From: Capsulimonadaceae bacterium
Lineage (GTDB): Bacteria > Armatimonadota > Armatimonadia > Armatimonadales > Capsulimonadaceae
Assembly: GCA_031292625.1 (NCBI GenBank)
Contig: JARLGU010000056.1
Location: 28,744-92,743, forward strand
Direction of reading: 5' to 3'
DNA: 64,000 nt
Of this stretch, positions 1-14,591 are shown piece by piece. The number at the start of each line of letters is the position of its first letter. The first letter of the stretch is position 1. Under the pieces are notes generated by a model, which worked only from the letters and a program-made list of their open reading frames with translations, had not been told where the DNA came from and made no database searches. The translations under genes were made by a program, and so were the position numbers.

Positions 1-101
1 CCTGTTCGCCGCGCGACATCCTTAAGCAATGCTCCCAAGTTAGCCAGCCGATCCTTTCGCGGTTCGGCAGAATGTTAAAAATATCTGCTGATACATTCTA
101 G

Positions 102-3368
<3,267 letters not shown>

Positions 3369-3374
3369 TGCTTG

Positions 3375-4271
3375 CTACGGCTTCGCGCTCGGGGAGCTAC
3401 TATCAGGCGCTGGCGGCGTTGTTGACGCTGCCGGCGCCTGATTCGTCGGCGTGGACGAAGTTGCTGGCGGCGTCGGTTTCGATATCCCCGGCGCCGGCAT
3501 CTTGTCCGTCTTCGTATAATCGGCCGGCGCCGTGAACACGCTGGCGGCAATCGGATCGGTCGACAGAGACGTGACCTGCGTTACGGCGACCATGTGGTCG
3601 ATGATTCCCTTCATGCTCATGGTCATCGTCATCTTGAGCGGAAGCCCCTTGAACTGATTGGACGTCCCTGACAATCCCGTCGTGCAGCCGGGGCACGCCG
3701 AAGCGGCGGCGATTGAGGGCAGATCCGCAGCAATCCACAGGCGTGCGTTCATTGTCATCTTCATGCTCGGCACGGACATGCTCATCAGGTACAGATGCAC
3801 GGGGTGACCCAAGAGCGTTGTCTTCTCCTTGCCATCGACGTACTTGGATTTCACGTTTTTCATCATCCCCGCGAAGGGCGAGGCAGTAGCGGTGTCTTTC
3901 CCGCCCTTTGTGCCCCCTTCGGACGCCTTCGCTGGCGAGCCTGGCAGCGGGATGACGTAGTACGTTTTCGACGCAGGCAGCAAGATCGTTTCGGTCTTTG
4001 CCTTAGAATCCATAATTATCGACATGATCGGAGTGTCCGTGCGCGTCAGATTGCCCGACGAGTATGTGACTGAATTCGATGCCCCGCCATTCGCGAACGG
4101 ATTGCTTTTGAGCATGGCGCTCATGTCGCCGGTTACGGGTTGCCCCATGAACTTGGCGTGCGACCAATCGATCGTCGTACTCTGCACAACCTTGATGTCA
4201 GCATATGCGTAACTTCCGGTCGACGCCAAGGCGATAGCGAGAAGTGCCGCCAAGTCAATTTGTAGTCGCAT
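3375..4271 (-). CDS. Hypothetical secreted protein (signal peptide, Pro/Ser/Thr-rich C-terminus; possibly DUF4412-like)
   Basis: 298-aa ORF with N-terminal signal sequence; convergent with the upstream gene. Confidence 0.65.
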   Translation of the reverse strand: MRLQIDLAALLAIALASTGSYAYADIKVVQSTTIDWSHAKFMGQPVTGDMSAMLKSNPFANGGASNSVTYSSGNLTRTDTPIMSIIMDSKAKTETILLPASKTYYVIPLPGSPAKASEGGTKGGKDTATASPFAGMMKNVKSKYVDGKEKTTLLGHPVHLYLMSMSVPSMKMTMNARLWIAADLPSIAAASACPGCTTGLSGTSNQFKGLPLKMTMTMSMKGIIDHMVAVTQVTSLSTDPIAASVFTAPADYTKTDKMPAPGISKPTPPATSSTPTNQAPAASTTPPAPDSSSPSAKP

Positions 4272-4360
4272 TTAATGATCCTCTGTAAATCATTCCGAGT
4301 TGAAAACTTGCTAGTGTCTGATATCGTTTCGGGCTTGGAAGAACAGTCGATAAGGTTCGA

Positions 4361-5209
4361 TTATCCGCTAAGCGGCAGGATGAGCTGCGGCGTCTGGATT
4401 TCGTGGTCGGCGCGAGTCGCAATGATTGCGGTGCCGATGGCGAAATACTCAATAATGTGGCTACCCCAGCCATGAGATTTCTCGGTAATCTGCGCACCGA
4501 CGATCCCGTCCGCGTTCATCTGTTCGGCTTCGGACTGCATCCGGGCGAGCGCGTGCTCGCGCGCATCGTAGATTGCCTGCGTGTACGTCGTCATTTCGCA
4601 GTTCTGTCCCACCTGCTTGAACCACTGGCCAAGCCCCTGGTAGCCAACGTGGTACACGCAGTTGCCCATCGTCATTGCAGCCGGGCGATACCCGGAGCGC
4701 AGAAGCGTCCAGAAATCCTGCCCCGAGAGGTCCGATGTGAACGGACGGCCGTTAGGCGCGCGGTAGTGCTCGCCGGCCCGATTCCGTACGGCGGTGCCGA
4801 TAGCGATAAATTCCGCGAGGTTTTCACCCCATTCCTGACGCCCAACATCGAGGCGAACCCCGACAATTCCGTCCGCGCCCAGCATGTCGGCTTCCTCCTC
4901 CATGCGCGTCATCGCCAGTTCGCGCGCGTGGTACATGGCTTGTGTGAGGACGTCGAGTTCCTGGCTCTTGTTGAGCGCAGGCATCTGCCAGCCGATATGG
5001 TAAATCGATGAGCCGACAACTAGGCCCAGCGGGTCGAAGCCGGCTTCGCGAACGAGGAGAAATTCGTTGATGGAGAGATCACTCGTGAACAAGCCTTTCT
5101 GCTTCGCGTCTTGCCGCATAGCCGTGAGACGGTTTCGAGCGTGCAGCGGAAGACCGGCCTGTGATCCTGGGACATACTGATCGGGCATTAGATGGCTCCT
5201 TTCCGACAT
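4361..5209 (-). CDS. Tandem YbjQ/DUF74 (heavy-metal-binding-like) domain protein
   Basis: Two internal repeats FTSDLSxxxFxxxxxxGxxPxxxxxGxxxYHxGxQ ... ADGIVGV ... EFIAIGTA. Confidence 0.8.
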   Translation of the reverse strand: MSERSHLMPDQYVPGSQAGLPLHARNRLTAMRQDAKQKGLFTSDLSINEFLLVREAGFDPLGLVVGSSIYHIGWQMPALNKSQELDVLTQAMYHARELAMTRMEEEADMLGADGIVGVRLDVGRQEWGENLAEFIAIGTAVRNRAGEHYRAPNGRPFTSDLSGQDFWTLLRSGYRPAAMTMGNCVYHVGYQGLGQWFKQVGQNCEMTTYTQAIYDAREHALARMQSEAEQMNADGIVGAQITEKSHGWGSHIIEYFAIGTAIIATRADHEIQTPQLILPLSG

Positions 5210-5212
5210 CGC

Positions 5213-6103
5213 TTATGGATGAAGCGAGACGGCGTAATCGATGATAGGGACGAGGCCATGTTCATAGCGGGCAATTGCTGTCCCAAACGCCTCAAAGTTT
5301 ACGATTAGATCGGTTCTCTTATTGTCGTTAACATCGACTTCCTTCTCGGTGATCTTGGTGCTAACCTGGACGCCGACAACTCCCTCGCCGCCGAAGGTCA
5401 CGCATTCGCCTTCCATCCGGCTCATCGCTTGGCGGCGCGCGTGGTAGACCGCTTTGGTGAAGTCAGGGAGCTCCTGGTTGTAGAAGCTCGTGGAGAAGAT
5501 CCCCATAACCGATGGGGCGAGGGCCGCTTGCGTAGCGTACGTCGAGACCTGATACCAAACGCAGTTTCCGAATACGATACCGGCGGGGCGAAATCCGGCC
5601 TTATGCAGCGACCAGAATTCCTGCCCACTCAGGTCGCTGAGAAACGGCCTCTCCGGTTGCGCTGAGCTTGGCAGCCTGATCGCGGTGCCAAGTACGGCGA
5701 ACTCGATCAAGTCTTTCGCCCAATCGTATGCGTTTCGCATAATCCGGACGCCGATGACGCCATGGGCTCCCAGCATCTTAGCCTCCTTCTGCAGGCGGCT
5801 GAGCGCAAGCAGACGGGCATGCGAGTAGGCTTGCGTAACAACTGACAACTCGCTCGACGCGTAGAGTGGCTTGTACTGCCAACCGACATGATAGATGCTG
5901 CTGCCCATCACTTGGGATACCGGCAAATAGCCGGTGTCGTGAGTCAACATCAACTCGTTGACGGACAGATCGGATGTAAATCGGCGCTTTGGATCCTCGG
6001 TTTCCGCTTTGATGCGCCGCTCGGCAAGAAGCGGCAGACCACCGCGTTCGAGATTTTGCTGGCTCGAAGCCGTATGGGGATCGGAGCGGTTCCAGAATGC
6101 CAT
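5213..6103 (-). CDS. Tandem YbjQ/DUF74 domain protein, paralog of the adjacent gene
   Basis: Same repeated motifs (FTSDLSVNELMLTHDTGYLP..., FLSDLSGQEFWSLHKAGFRP...); 3 nt from its neighbour. Confidence 0.8.
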   Translation of the reverse strand: MAFWNRSDPHTASSQQNLERGGLPLLAERRIKAETEDPKRRFTSDLSVNELMLTHDTGYLPVSQVMGSSIYHVGWQYKPLYASSELSVVTQAYSHARLLALSRLQKEAKMLGAHGVIGVRIMRNAYDWAKDLIEFAVLGTAIRLPSSAQPERPFLSDLSGQEFWSLHKAGFRPAGIVFGNCVWYQVSTYATQAALAPSVMGIFSTSFYNQELPDFTKAVYHARRQAMSRMEGECVTFGGEGVVGVQVSTKITEKEVDVNDNKRTDLIVNFEAFGTAIARYEHGLVPIIDYAVSLHP

Positions 6104-6187
6104 CGATACCTCCGCGAGGCGCTTGTGTTTGGCCCGGCTTTCGGGCCGACAGCATTGATTGCGCCGGATCCGTAAGCTGATAGTGGG

Positions 6188-6601
6188 TTAGAGCGATTTG
6201 ATCTCTAGGAAGTTGCGCAGTGCCGCAAGAGCCTTTTCGCTTTTTTCAGCCCGGTTGTTGATTTCGCCGCCGACTTCGCTGAGCCACTGCTCAACATCGA
6301 TCTCGTCCGTACGCAGGGTGATCCCCTTTACGATCTTGATGCGCCGCGCCTTGAGGGGGCATCTGTCGCCGCCGTCGACGAGTACGTAAACGTTGTCCTC
6401 CAGAGTAACAGTGATGCTGACAATGCGTTTTTTCGACGAGAAGAGGCTCAGTGACTTGCGTTCGACCACCGTGAGATCGGGCATCGCCTCTTCGAGAAGG
6501 AACGTGAGAAGGGGCACGAACTCCTTCTGGTTTTCGGCGTAATTCTTTAGAAGAGCACCGGAGAGCCCGATCGCCTCCCAGTTGTCGGCAGGTTTAGACA
6601 T
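6188..6601 (-). CDS. Hypothetical protein, probably co-transcribed with the YbjQ pair
   Basis: Same strand, short gap; start taken at MSKPADNWEAIGL. Confidence 0.6.
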   Translation of the reverse strand: MSKPADNWEAIGLSGALLKNYAENQKEFVPLLTFLLEEAMPDLTVVERKSLSLFSSKKRIVSITVTLEDNVYVLVDGGDRCPLKARRIKIVKGITLRTDEIDVEQWLSEVGGEINNRAEKSEKALAALRNFLEIKSL

Positions 6602-6855
6602 GGTTGAGGAGCTATTTCGCAATTGAGAGCCGAAATCCTCCGCACATCTTCGCATAATGAGGGCGTCGACGTTTGTCGCAGGGAGGCGTGAAGACTGCCG
6701 TGGAACAGCTCAGACCTGCTCACATTGCGCGTGGTAGTCCAGGCAACGCGCCGTTAGACGAGCCGAGTTGTACGTGATCGGATCCGCTTCGGTGCGTACT
6801 TATCTCCCATACCCGGCTCTTGCTGCGCTGTCCTCAATGACGCTGGTCGGATCCG

Positions 6856-7749
6856 CTACTCCCTCTTAAATACCTTGTCCGGATGCACTCGCGCGCCGTC
6901 CGCCGTTACCGTTGCTAACGCGAGAAGCTCGTCGTCGTCGTCCGTTAGCCGTACGAGCGCGCCAGGGGATGCGCCAGGGCCTGCGGGCAGGTCTTTGCCA
7001 TTGAATAGGTCCGCGATTTCTCGCGTCTCTATGCGGCGCTCAGGCAGGAACGATACCGCGTCCGACGGCCGCACAATATGAGCGGCCGCGCCGTCCTCCT
7101 GCAGCCGCTCAAGCGTGACGCTCGATTCGCTTTCCGTCTCGAACCGCCCGACGCGCGTCCGCCGCAGCGATGCCATGTGCCCGCCGGCGCCCAGCGCCGC
7201 GCCGATGTCCGCGCAAAGCGTGCGGATATAGGCGCCTTTGCCGCATGCCACATCCAGAGTCGCGGCCGCCCGTTCGCCGGGCGTGAAGTCCAATACGGCA
7301 ATCGCATCGAAGCGTACCCGCCGGGCGGCGCGCTCGACGACGATTCCCTTGCGCGCGAGGTCGTACAGCCGCTGCCCCTCGTGGTGGACCGCGGAGACCA
7401 TCGGCGGAATTTGGTCGACCTCGCCGATGAAGCGCTCCGTGACTTCGATAAGGGCGTCGCGGGTGATCGAGGATGCGTCATGCTCTTCGATGATCGTTCC
7501 GGACGCGTCCTCGGTACTGGTTGTCGCCCCAAGGGCGAGGACCGCGCGGTAGCATTTCCCTTGCTCCGCGAGAAGATCGCTGATCCGCGTCGCGTGACCG
7601 AGGCAGACGAGCAGCACTCCGGTTGCATCGGGATCGAGCGTTCCGGCGTGCCCGACCTTCTTCTGTCCCGCGATCCGCCGCACGCGCGCGACAACGTCGT
7701 GCGATGTCATTCCGGCCGGTTTATCTACGTTGATTACGCCACTTAGCAT
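6856..7749 (-). CDS. truB: tRNA pseudouridine(55) synthase
   Basis: [38 protein letters not shown] motifs. Confidence 0.95.
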   Translation of the reverse strand: MLSGVINVDKPAGMTSHDVVARVRRIAGQKKVGHAGTLDPDATGVLLVCLGHATRISDLLAEQGKCYRAVLALGATTSTEDASGTIIEEHDASSITRDALIEVTERFIGEVDQIPPMVSAVHHEGQRLYDLARKGIVVERAARRVRFDAIAVLDFTPGERAAATLDVACGKGAYIRTLCADIGAALGAGGHMASLRRTRVGRFETESESSVTLERLQEDGAAAHIVRPSDAVSFLPERRIETREIADLFNGKDLPAGPGASPGALVRLTDDDDELLALATVTADGARVHPDKVFKRE

Positions 7750-7882
7750 TACGATTGAACTTTTCTTCCTTCTTATTTGTACATTGATAGTATAGTAGAC
7801 TGTCAACCGAAAAGCCTATCAAAATAGGCATAGCGGGATGCGTGCGGAGAGGCTGCTATTCAAATTTGCGGATCGAACGGTT

Positions 7883-8566
7883 ATGAAGCTGCTCGTCAAC
7901 AAACATCCGCTGATTGTGCGGTGGAATCACTGGATCAATTTTCCCGTCCTCGCCGTCATGGTTTGGAGCGGGTTGCTGATCTACTGGGCGAACGACATCT
8001 TCCGGATCGGCATTGGGCGCTTCACGCTGCTCTCAATGAAGCTGCCCGACAGCATCTACGATAAGCTGCATCTCAGCCATGGTCTTGCAACGGGGATGGC
8101 CTGGCATTTCGCGTTCGCGTGGATTTTCGCGGTGAACGGTATTATCTACGTGCTGTATACGATTATCTCCTGGGAGTGGCGTCACCTGTGGCCGGACCGG
8201 CATAGCTTTCGCGATGCAATCGATGTCATCCGCCACGACCTCGGGCTCATCAAAACCGCGCCGCCGCAAGAGAAGTATAACGGCGCGCAGCGGATCGCGT
8301 ACTCGGCTATCGTCGTCATGGGGCTTGGCTCAATATTGACGGGCCTGGCAATCTACAAACCCGTGCAACTCGGCTGGCTTACCGCGCTGTTCTTCGGATA
8401 CGCTGGCGCGCGCTTTCTGCACTTCTGGCTGACTATGGGTTATGTCGCGTTTTTCATTGTCCACATTGCTCAGGTCGCCAGGGCCGGGTGGGGCAATTTC
8501 CGGGGCATGATCACCGGCTACGAGGTCGCCGACCGTCCTGCGGCAACAGATGGCGGAGGGACGTAA
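7883..8566 (+). CDS. Cytochrome b/b6-like membrane subunit (thiosulfate reductase/formate dehydrogenase gamma type)
   Basis: Multi-TM, RWNHWINFPVLAVMVWSG, conserved His residues; overlaps/abuts the molybdopterin gene. Confidence 0.8.
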   Translation: MKLLVNKHPLIVRWNHWINFPVLAVMVWSGLLIYWANDIFRIGIGRFTLLSMKLPDSIYDKLHLSHGLATGMAWHFAFAWIFAVNGIIYVLYTIISWEWRHLWPDRHSFRDAIDVIRHDLGLIKTAPPQEKYNGAQRIAYSAIVVMGLGSILTGLAIYKPVQLGWLTALFFGYAGARFLHFWLTMGYVAFFIVHIAQVARAGWGNFRGMITGYEVADRPAATDGGGT

Positions 8567-8567
8567 A

Positions 8568-9359
8568 ATGGGCGCGAACACGGATAAGGACGATGCGGCG
8601 CAGGTTCCGGTCGACCCCGAGGCGCGCGTGCGGGCGATGTCCCGTCGCGGCTTCGTGATGGCGGGAATTGCCGCCGCCGCGACGCTCGCGGGTTTCGAGG
8701 GGCTCATGCGTGCGCGTGAGGAAGATGGCCTTGCGTGGCCCCTCAGACGAATCTTGCAGGGCAACGAACGCGTGGTGCGGGGAGTCCTTGGCGCGCGGCG
8801 CAGCGCGCCGCTGCTGACCCTGGATCGCGTGACGCTTCCGGCGCGCGTCAACGGCGACCTCGGGCTGGGGGACGACTTCGATTCCGCATCGTGGACGCTG
8901 ACCGTTTCCCCCGCGCTGTCGCCTGACGACGATGCCGACGAATTCACGCTCGACCAGATCATGAGCCTGCCCAAGCATGAGATGATTACCGAACTCCACT
9001 GTATCGAGGGGTGGACCATCGTCCAGCGCTGGGCCGGCGCGCGTTTCTCGGATTTCGTCGCTCGCTATACGCGCTACAAGGACCCGCGCTCTCTCCCGGC
9101 GTATGTGGGCATGTCCACGCCCGACGGCGGTTACTACGTCGGGCTGGATATCGAGGCCGCGATGCATCCGCAGACGCTTCTCTGCTATGAGATGAACGGC
9201 GAGCCGCTCACTCTCGAACACGGCGCGCCGCTTCGCCTCGTGATCCCGGTCAAGTATGGCGTCAAGAACATCAAGCGCATCGGCGAAGTGACGTTCTCGA
9301 ACGCGCGTCCCGACGATTATTGGGCGCAGCAGGGCTACGATTGGTACGCTGGGCTGTAA
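8568..9359 (+). CDS. Molybdopterin-dependent (sulfite oxidase/MsrP-like) oxidoreductase with TAT signal
   Basis: MSRRGFVMAGIAAAATLAG TAT-like signal; ELHCIEGWTIVQRWAGARFSDF typical Cys-containing core. Confidence 0.88.
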   Translation: MGANTDKDDAAQVPVDPEARVRAMSRRGFVMAGIAAAATLAGFEGLMRAREEDGLAWPLRRILQGNERVVRGVLGARRSAPLLTLDRVTLPARVNGDLGLGDDFDSASWTLTVSPALSPDDDADEFTLDQIMSLPKHEMITELHCIEGWTIVQRWAGARFSDFVARYTRYKDPRSLPAYVGMSTPDGGYYVGLDIEAAMHPQTLLCYEMNGEPLTLEHGAPLRLVIPVKYGVKNIKRIGEVTFSNARPDDYWAQQGYDWYAGL

Positions 9360-9383
9360 AGGGTGCGCAATAATCGAGATGCC

Positions 9384-9714
9384 TTGTAAGACGTCTCCCC
9401 GGCCGCCGTGGCCGCTTTTGAACCAGCGTGACGCTGGACCCTTTGTGAGCCGAAGACGGCTCGGTTTACGCTGGGTACATTCCCCGGAGCTTGCTCCGCC
9501 ACCGGCCAGTCCGGAATCTTGATGCCGCGTAGCCTGCTGCGGGAGTAGTTCATTAAGGGCTGGCACGGCGATTTTACTGCTTTACGATGTGCGCTGGGAT
9601 CGGACGCTAACGGCAAAAGGCGGTACGCGTGTTGAGGACTGCTCGTATGCCGCCGTTGTGATTGCGGCGCAGGCAGAGAAGTGCCCAGGCGGCGCGAGCC
9701 GTCCTGAATCTTGT
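9384..9714 (-). repeat. Dispersed TIR repeat, copy A (inverted, with about 125-bp extra internal segment)
   Basis: Right end TTGTAAGACGTCTCCCCGGCCGCCGTGGCC; left end (rc) GATTCAGGACGGCTCGCGCCGCCTGGGC; core GTCCGATCCCAGCGCACATCGTAAAGC on the minus strand. Confidence 0.8.
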
Positions 9715-9759
9715 CCGCGGCATGGCCGTCAATTACACGCACTAAGGACAGTTTTGCCT

Positions 9760-11976
9760 TTACGCCGCATGTTTTTGGGAGTTGCGCGCGGCAACGTGGG
9801 CGTCGTTGAACCGGAACTTGCCGACGATATCCTGCAAGTCGCTCGCTTGCGAGCGCATCGAGTCGCTGGCTTCGGACGCTTCTTCCACGAGGGCGGCGTT
9901 ATGCTGCGTGATCTCTTCCAGTTGGCCAATGGCCTTGTTGACCTGCTCGATGCCGGCCGCCTGCTCCTGTGCAGTCGATGCGATTCGCGATACAATCTGC
10001 GTCACTTGCTCAACGGAGCGGACAATCTCGTTAAGCCGTTCTCCGCTCTTGTGGACAAGTTCGCTTCCGGCGCTGACTTGGTTGACGCTTTCGTTGACCA
10101 GCGTCTTAATCTCCTTGGCTGCCTTAGAACTGCGACTTGCCAGGATGCGCACTTCGGAAGCAACTACCGCAAATCCTTTACCGCGTTCGCCGACGCGCGC
10201 CGCTTCTACGGCTGCGTTGAGTGCAAGCAGGTTGGTTTGGAATGCGATCTCATCGATCACCGTGACAATATCCGCGATGCGACGACTGGAGCCATTGATT
10301 CCATTCATCGATTCTATGGCGCTTGCAACGACTACGCCGCTGCCCACGGCGACACTGCGCGCCTGTTCGGCGAGTTGGTTTGCCTCGACCGCATGTGCCG
10401 CGCTTTGCTTGACTGCGAAGGTCATCTGTTCCATGCTGGCAGCGGTCTTCTCAAGGTTCGACGCCTGTTCGGACGTGCGTCGCGCGAGATCGGCATTGCC
10501 GTCAGCGATCTCGCCAGCGGACGCCGCTATTGTGTTCGACGATCGGCCTGTTAACCCAAGAAGCGTTGCAAAGGCGCTTTGGGCCTTGCCGAACGATTCG
10601 ACCGCGGCGTCGAGGGATGCAAGCATCTGATTGAAGCTTCGCGTGATTTCACCGCACTCGTCGTTTGTAGTAACCAGAATGGGTTGTGCGCTCACCGTGA
10701 GGCGTGACGTTAAATCGCCTTGCTCGAGTTGTCCGATTGCGTGCGTCAGGCTTTTCAACTCGTGGGATTCCAGCGCCCTAAGAGCTTGGGAGACCTGCTT
10801 GAGCGGATTGCTTATCCGGTCCGCAACAACTTGGGCGATCCAGCCGCAGAGCAGCGAAATCAGTGCGCCGGCGATCAAGAGAATCAACATCATCTGCTGC
10901 CTTCCAGACTGCAGATGCGCTTCAAATGCCTGAAACTCTGCTTCGGGCGCGCTCGATACGATAACCCAACTCCATGGCGCGTAGTACGCGATGCGCGCCA
11001 GTTTCATGCTCGGAGAGGCTTCCCCTTCTTCTTGCGAAAGGTATCGCATTGAGGCCAACTCGCCGCTCTTGAGTGAACTTGCCGCCTGAATAATCTTCTG
11101 AATGTATGGCTGGCCCTGAGCGTCCTTGGAATCCCACGCATCTTGACCCTGGCCGAAATGCGAGACGATCCGTCGCCCTTCGTCGTTCTTGAGGCCGCCG
11201 TAAATGGTTAGCCCGCCGGTTTTGCCGATGCGCGTCGCGAGAATTGCGTCGTTAAGCGAAGCAATGCCGTTCTGCGGGACCGCGGCAAAGAGCATGCCGA
11301 TCACGCGCCCGCTTGGATCCTTGATCGGTTCGTAGTTGGAAATGTACCAGGCATTGACGATAAACGCGGGGCCAATGTACGACTTGCCGGATAGGACTGC
11401 GGCAACAACGGGATTGGGAGCGCCGGTTGGGTTCGTGGCTGGGATAAATGTGCCGACAGCTCGCGCTCCGCTTGTTGTAAGGACATTTGTCGCGACCCGC
11501 AGCATGTCGCCTTGTTCGTTCATCCGCTGAAAGATCGTAGCCTTGCATTGCGCGATGCGTTGGACATGATCGACGATCGGCGTTTCGATATTCTTGTCAC
11601 GGTTAACCCCGAGCCACCGGCTGCCAACCAGCATCTGAGGAAGCTGAACGGTTTTGGCAGCCTTTGTAAACTGATTGATTGCTTGCCACTGAACAGCTGC
11701 GTTGCCCGTTCGAGCGCCGCCCGCGGCGTTAAGAAAGTCGTGAGCGAGTCGAAGGTCGTTCTGGACCTCCTGCTGGACGGTTTCTCCCTGCGCGCTGATC
11801 ATGTTGAGAGCGCCAATCGTCGTATGATTAAGATCGTCGTCTACAAGCTTGGCTGCTTCGGCGCTCGACTTCTCGGAAAATAGGACGCTTTGCCATTGTC
11901 CAACTGCAATGAGAATGCCCGATGTTGCGACAATGCCGGCGACGCTCATTAAAAGGATCTTTCGCGAGATCCGCAT
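9760..11976 (-). CDS. Methyl-accepting chemotaxis protein with Cache-type periplasmic domain
   Basis: Signalling hairpin [41 protein letters not shown]; long extracellular region. Confidence 0.93.
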   Translation of the reverse strand: MRISRKILLMSVAGIVATSGILIAVGQWQSVLFSEKSSAEAAKLVDDDLNHTTIGALNMISAQGETVQQEVQNDLRLAHDFLNAAGGARTGNAAVQWQAINQFTKAAKTVQLPQMLVGSRWLGVNRDKNIETPIVDHVQRIAQCKATIFQRMNEQGDMLRVATNVLTTSGARAVGTFIPATNPTGAPNPVVAAVLSGKSYIGPAFIVNAWYISNYEPIKDPSGRVIGMLFAAVPQNGIASLNDAILATRIGKTGGLTIYGGLKNDEGRRIVSHFGQGQDAWDSKDAQGQPYIQKIIQAASSLKSGELASMRYLSQEEGEASPSMKLARIAYYAPWSWVIVSSAPEAEFQAFEAHLQSGRQQMMLILLIAGALISLLCGWIAQVVADRISNPLKQVSQALRALESHELKSLTHAIGQLEQGDLTSRLTVSAQPILVTTNDECGEITRSFNQMLASLDAAVESFGKAQSAFATLLGLTGRSSNTIAASAGEIADGNADLARRTSEQASNLEKTAASMEQMTFAVKQSAAHAVEANQLAEQARSVAVGSGVVVASAIESMNGINGSSRRIADIVTVIDEIAFQTNLLALNAAVEAARVGERGKGFAVVASEVRILASRSSKAAKEIKTLVNESVNQVSAGSELVHKSGERLNEIVRSVEQVTQIVSRIASTAQEQAAGIEQVNKAIGQLEEITQHNAALVEEASEASDSMRSQASDLQDIVGKFRFNDAHVAARNSQKHAA

Positions 11977-12245
11977 GGCTAGTACCTTCTTTCAATAGCG
12001 AACTATAATTGTTGGCAATACGCGAATGAAATTAAGGTTGTTTGCTATTTCTTTGATTTTTTATGTGGATTATACGTGTGATTATTTGAATTTACACGCT
12101 GTTTCTTTGTTTATATTTCTCATGTGTTCGTTGACTCGCAAAATGTGGAGCAGCGGCAAGTCGTCAAACGCAGCCGGCGCGGTCGAACGAGGAGGAATTT
12201 CGGAGGCGATCGAGCAAACATATTCGCAAGGGAGAATGCAGTGCT

Positions 12246-12698
12246 ATGGAGAATATGTCTCGTCGTAAATTTGTCGTTTCGCTGGCTTTATTGGGCGGCG
12301 CCTTAAGCGTGCTACCGGCGGTTGCGGATGCGGACGATTCTGCCGCGCCGTCTGGCGCGGTCTATTGGGCAAAGATCGGTCCGGCAAAGGATTTTCCGGT
12401 GAACGCGTTGACGTTTGGAAGCTATCCTCCGGAGTTTGGCCGGGGCGGCGTGTACGTTAAGCGGGTCGATGATAAGACGGCATCGGCCCTTTCGGCGAAG
12501 TGTGTTCATCGCGGTTGTAGGGTTGCCTTCCAGCCGAGCGAGAACGTCTTCCGGTGCCCGTGCCACCACGCGCAGTATTCGGCTGCTGGCGAGCACCTGA
12601 GCGGGCCGGGACATGGCAACCTTGCGGTCCTATTGGCGAAGATCGAGGGTGGGGACGTTTGGGTGCAGTCGTTGACACCGCCTCGTTCGGCGGGCTAG
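12246..12698 (+). CDS. Rieske [2Fe-2S] protein with TAT-like signal
   Basis: CVHRGC...CPCHHAQY (CxH / CxxH ligands); MSRRKFVVSLALLGGAL signal. Confidence 0.88.
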   Translation: MENMSRRKFVVSLALLGGALSVLPAVADADDSAAPSGAVYWAKIGPAKDFPVNALTFGSYPPEFGRGGVYVKRVDDKTASALSAKCVHRGCRVAFQPSENVFRCPCHHAQYSAAGEHLSGPGHGNLAVLLAKIEGGDVWVQSLTPPRSAG

Positions 12699-12797
12699 GC
12701 GGTGTCGCGCGAATACGACTTGGCGGCGTAATCCAGGCAGGTCAATTAGGACCGGGGAGGTTTAGCCTGCCTCATGGTCATTCTATACCAGTCCTAA

Positions 12798-14591
12798 CTA
12801 GAATTCCTCGAAACTATTGTGCGAGTTTACGACGCGGAGTTTAGGCGTTTTATGCGAAGCGACTTCAACCTCCGTCGCGCTCGAACGCACGGGGGGCGCG
12901 GCCGCCGTCGACATATCGCCGAGATGAACGTTGTCGACCCTGAATCTCTCGACCAGATCCTTAAGCTCACTGGCCTGGTGCGACATCGCCTGGCTGCAGG
13001 CACTCGACTCTTCAACGAGAGCGGCATTTTGCTGGGTTATCTGATCCATCTGGATGACGGCTTTGTTCACCTGGTCAATGCCGGCGGACTGCTCCTGTGC
13101 GGCCGACGAAATGTCGCCCACAATTGTTGCCACGTTACCGACAGCCTCGACGATCCTCTTCAAACGCTCCCCACTCAGATTGACCAGATCCGTCCCCTCC
13201 TGAACCTTCACGACGCTGTCCTGCACCAGGGCTTTGATCTCCTTCGCCGCGCTCGAACTGCGGCTAGCCAGGTTGCGGACTTCAGCGGCGACCACGGCAA
13301 ATCCCTTCCCCTGCTCGCCGACGCGGGCTGCTTCCACCGCCGCATTGAGTGCAAGCAGGTTCGTTTGGAACGCAATTTCATCGATCACGGATACTATATC
13401 CGCGATACGTCGGCTGGACTCATTAATCACGGCCATGGACGTCACCGCATTCGCAACAACCGTCCCGCCATCGGCGGCGACATCGCGCGCATCGATTGCC
13501 AACTCGCTGGCGCGGCGCGCGCTTTGTGCGCTCTGCTTGACGATGCTGGTCATTTCCTCCATGCTGGCGGCGGTCTCTTCCAGGCTGGAGGCCTGCTCCG
13601 ACGTGCGCCCGGACAGATCTTCGTTGCCGGCCGCCAACTCATTCGCGGACCTGGATATCGTCAACGCCGCCGCGGTGGCATTCCCGATCAACTTGGACAA
13701 GGAGGCTTGAGCGTCGCGGAACGAACCAATCGTTGCCTCGGCCTTGTCGATCATCGCGTTCAACGTGACGGCCAGCACTCCGAACTCATCCTTACTGGAA
13801 ACATCGAGTCGCGGAGTTCCTGCTTGCACATGATACGTCAAATCGCCTTGCGCAAGCGCGACAACCCCGTCCTGCAAGTTGGTAAGGCAGATCGTGTCGA
13901 GTGATTGAAGCCGTCCGATTACGGCCGATAGCGACCCGGTGATTGTATTCGTCACGATCGATGCGATCGCGAATCCAAACACGAGCGAGCAGAGCAAAAG
14001 CGCGATGACTGTGAGGCGGCCGGTTCGGAAGATATTTTCGGTGGACGCGTTTAGCCTCGCCCCCGCCGTTTTGTTGGCCTCCGCAGCCTCCTCGATGCGA
14101 TTGCTGATCGCCTTGTATGCGGGAAACGTATCGACCGTAATGACTCGCTCGATCTGAGCCTTCGTCCCTTGCCGTGCGACCGCCTCAATCCTTGGAGTCA
14201 TCCCAACCAAATCGCTCCAGTCCGCGGCGATCTCGTCAGCCGAACGATCGCCCTGCGGACAGGTCGCCCGGTAAGCAGACAAATCTTGATCCGTCTTTGC
14301 CTGGAACTCAGTAAGATTGGACGCCATTACGGCTCTCTGCTGATCGGTCACCGAAAGCGTATAGCGAACCTGATACAGGCGATATTGCTTGTAGTCGCTG
14401 GTAAGCTTAACGAGCGCCGAACTGCCAGAGAGTCCTTGCGCGTAAATCGTCGCGATGGCGACGTGCATCGCCCCCATTCTCTCAACGGCCACGACGCCAG
14501 AAAGCATTGCGAACAAGATGCATGCGCCAAATCCAAGCGAGAGCTTGCGCGAGGCGTTGAGATCCTTAAACCAGTTCATCCATTTCTCCAA
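12798..14591 (-). CDS. Methyl-accepting chemotaxis protein (4HB-like sensor)
   Basis: [43 protein letters not shown]; two TM helices. Confidence 0.93.
   Translation of the reverse strand: MEKWMNWFKDLNASRKLSLGFGACILFAMLSGVVAVERMGAMHVAIATIYAQGLSGSSALVKLTSDYKQYRLYQVRYTLSVTDQQRAVMASNLTEFQAKTDQDLSAYRATCPQGDRSADEIAADWSDLVGMTPRIEAVARQGTKAQIERVITVDTFPAYKAISNRIEEAAEANKTAGARLNASTENIFRTGRLTVIALLLCSLVFGFAIASIVTNTITGSLSAVIGRLQSLDTICLTNLQDGVVALAQGDLTYHVQAGTPRLDVSSKDEFGVLAVTLNAMIDKAEATIGSFRDAQASLSKLIGNATAAALTISRSANELAAGNEDLSGRTSEQASSLEETAASMEEMTSIVKQSAQSARRASELAIDARDVAADGGTVVANAVTSMAVINESSRRIADIVSVIDEIAFQTNLLALNAAVEAARVGEQGKGFAVVAAEVRNLASRSSSAAKEIKALVQDSVVKVQEGTDLVNLSGERLKRIVEAVGNVATIVGDISSAAQEQSAGIDQVNKAVIQMDQITQQNAALVEESSACSQAMSHQASELKDLVERFRVDNVHLGDMSTAAAPPVRSSATEVEVASHKTPKLRVVNSHNSFEEF

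Noticed and set aside
6777-6860. Two copies of TCGGATCCGCT between the YbjQ partner gene and truB
   Set aside because: Short, contains a common palindrome (GGATCC), no clear functional context.
9589-10630. Long plus-strand ORFs (321 aa and 282 aa) opposite the chemoreceptor
   Set aside because: Antisense to the conserved MCP signalling domain; similar antisense ORFs occur opposite the second MCP (12819-13904).
12000-12130. Strikingly AT-rich stretch and an 80-aa ORF upstream of the Rieske gene
   Set aside because: Lies between divergent genes; more likely promoter/UTR DNA than coding or horizontally acquired. ORF has no recognisable domain.
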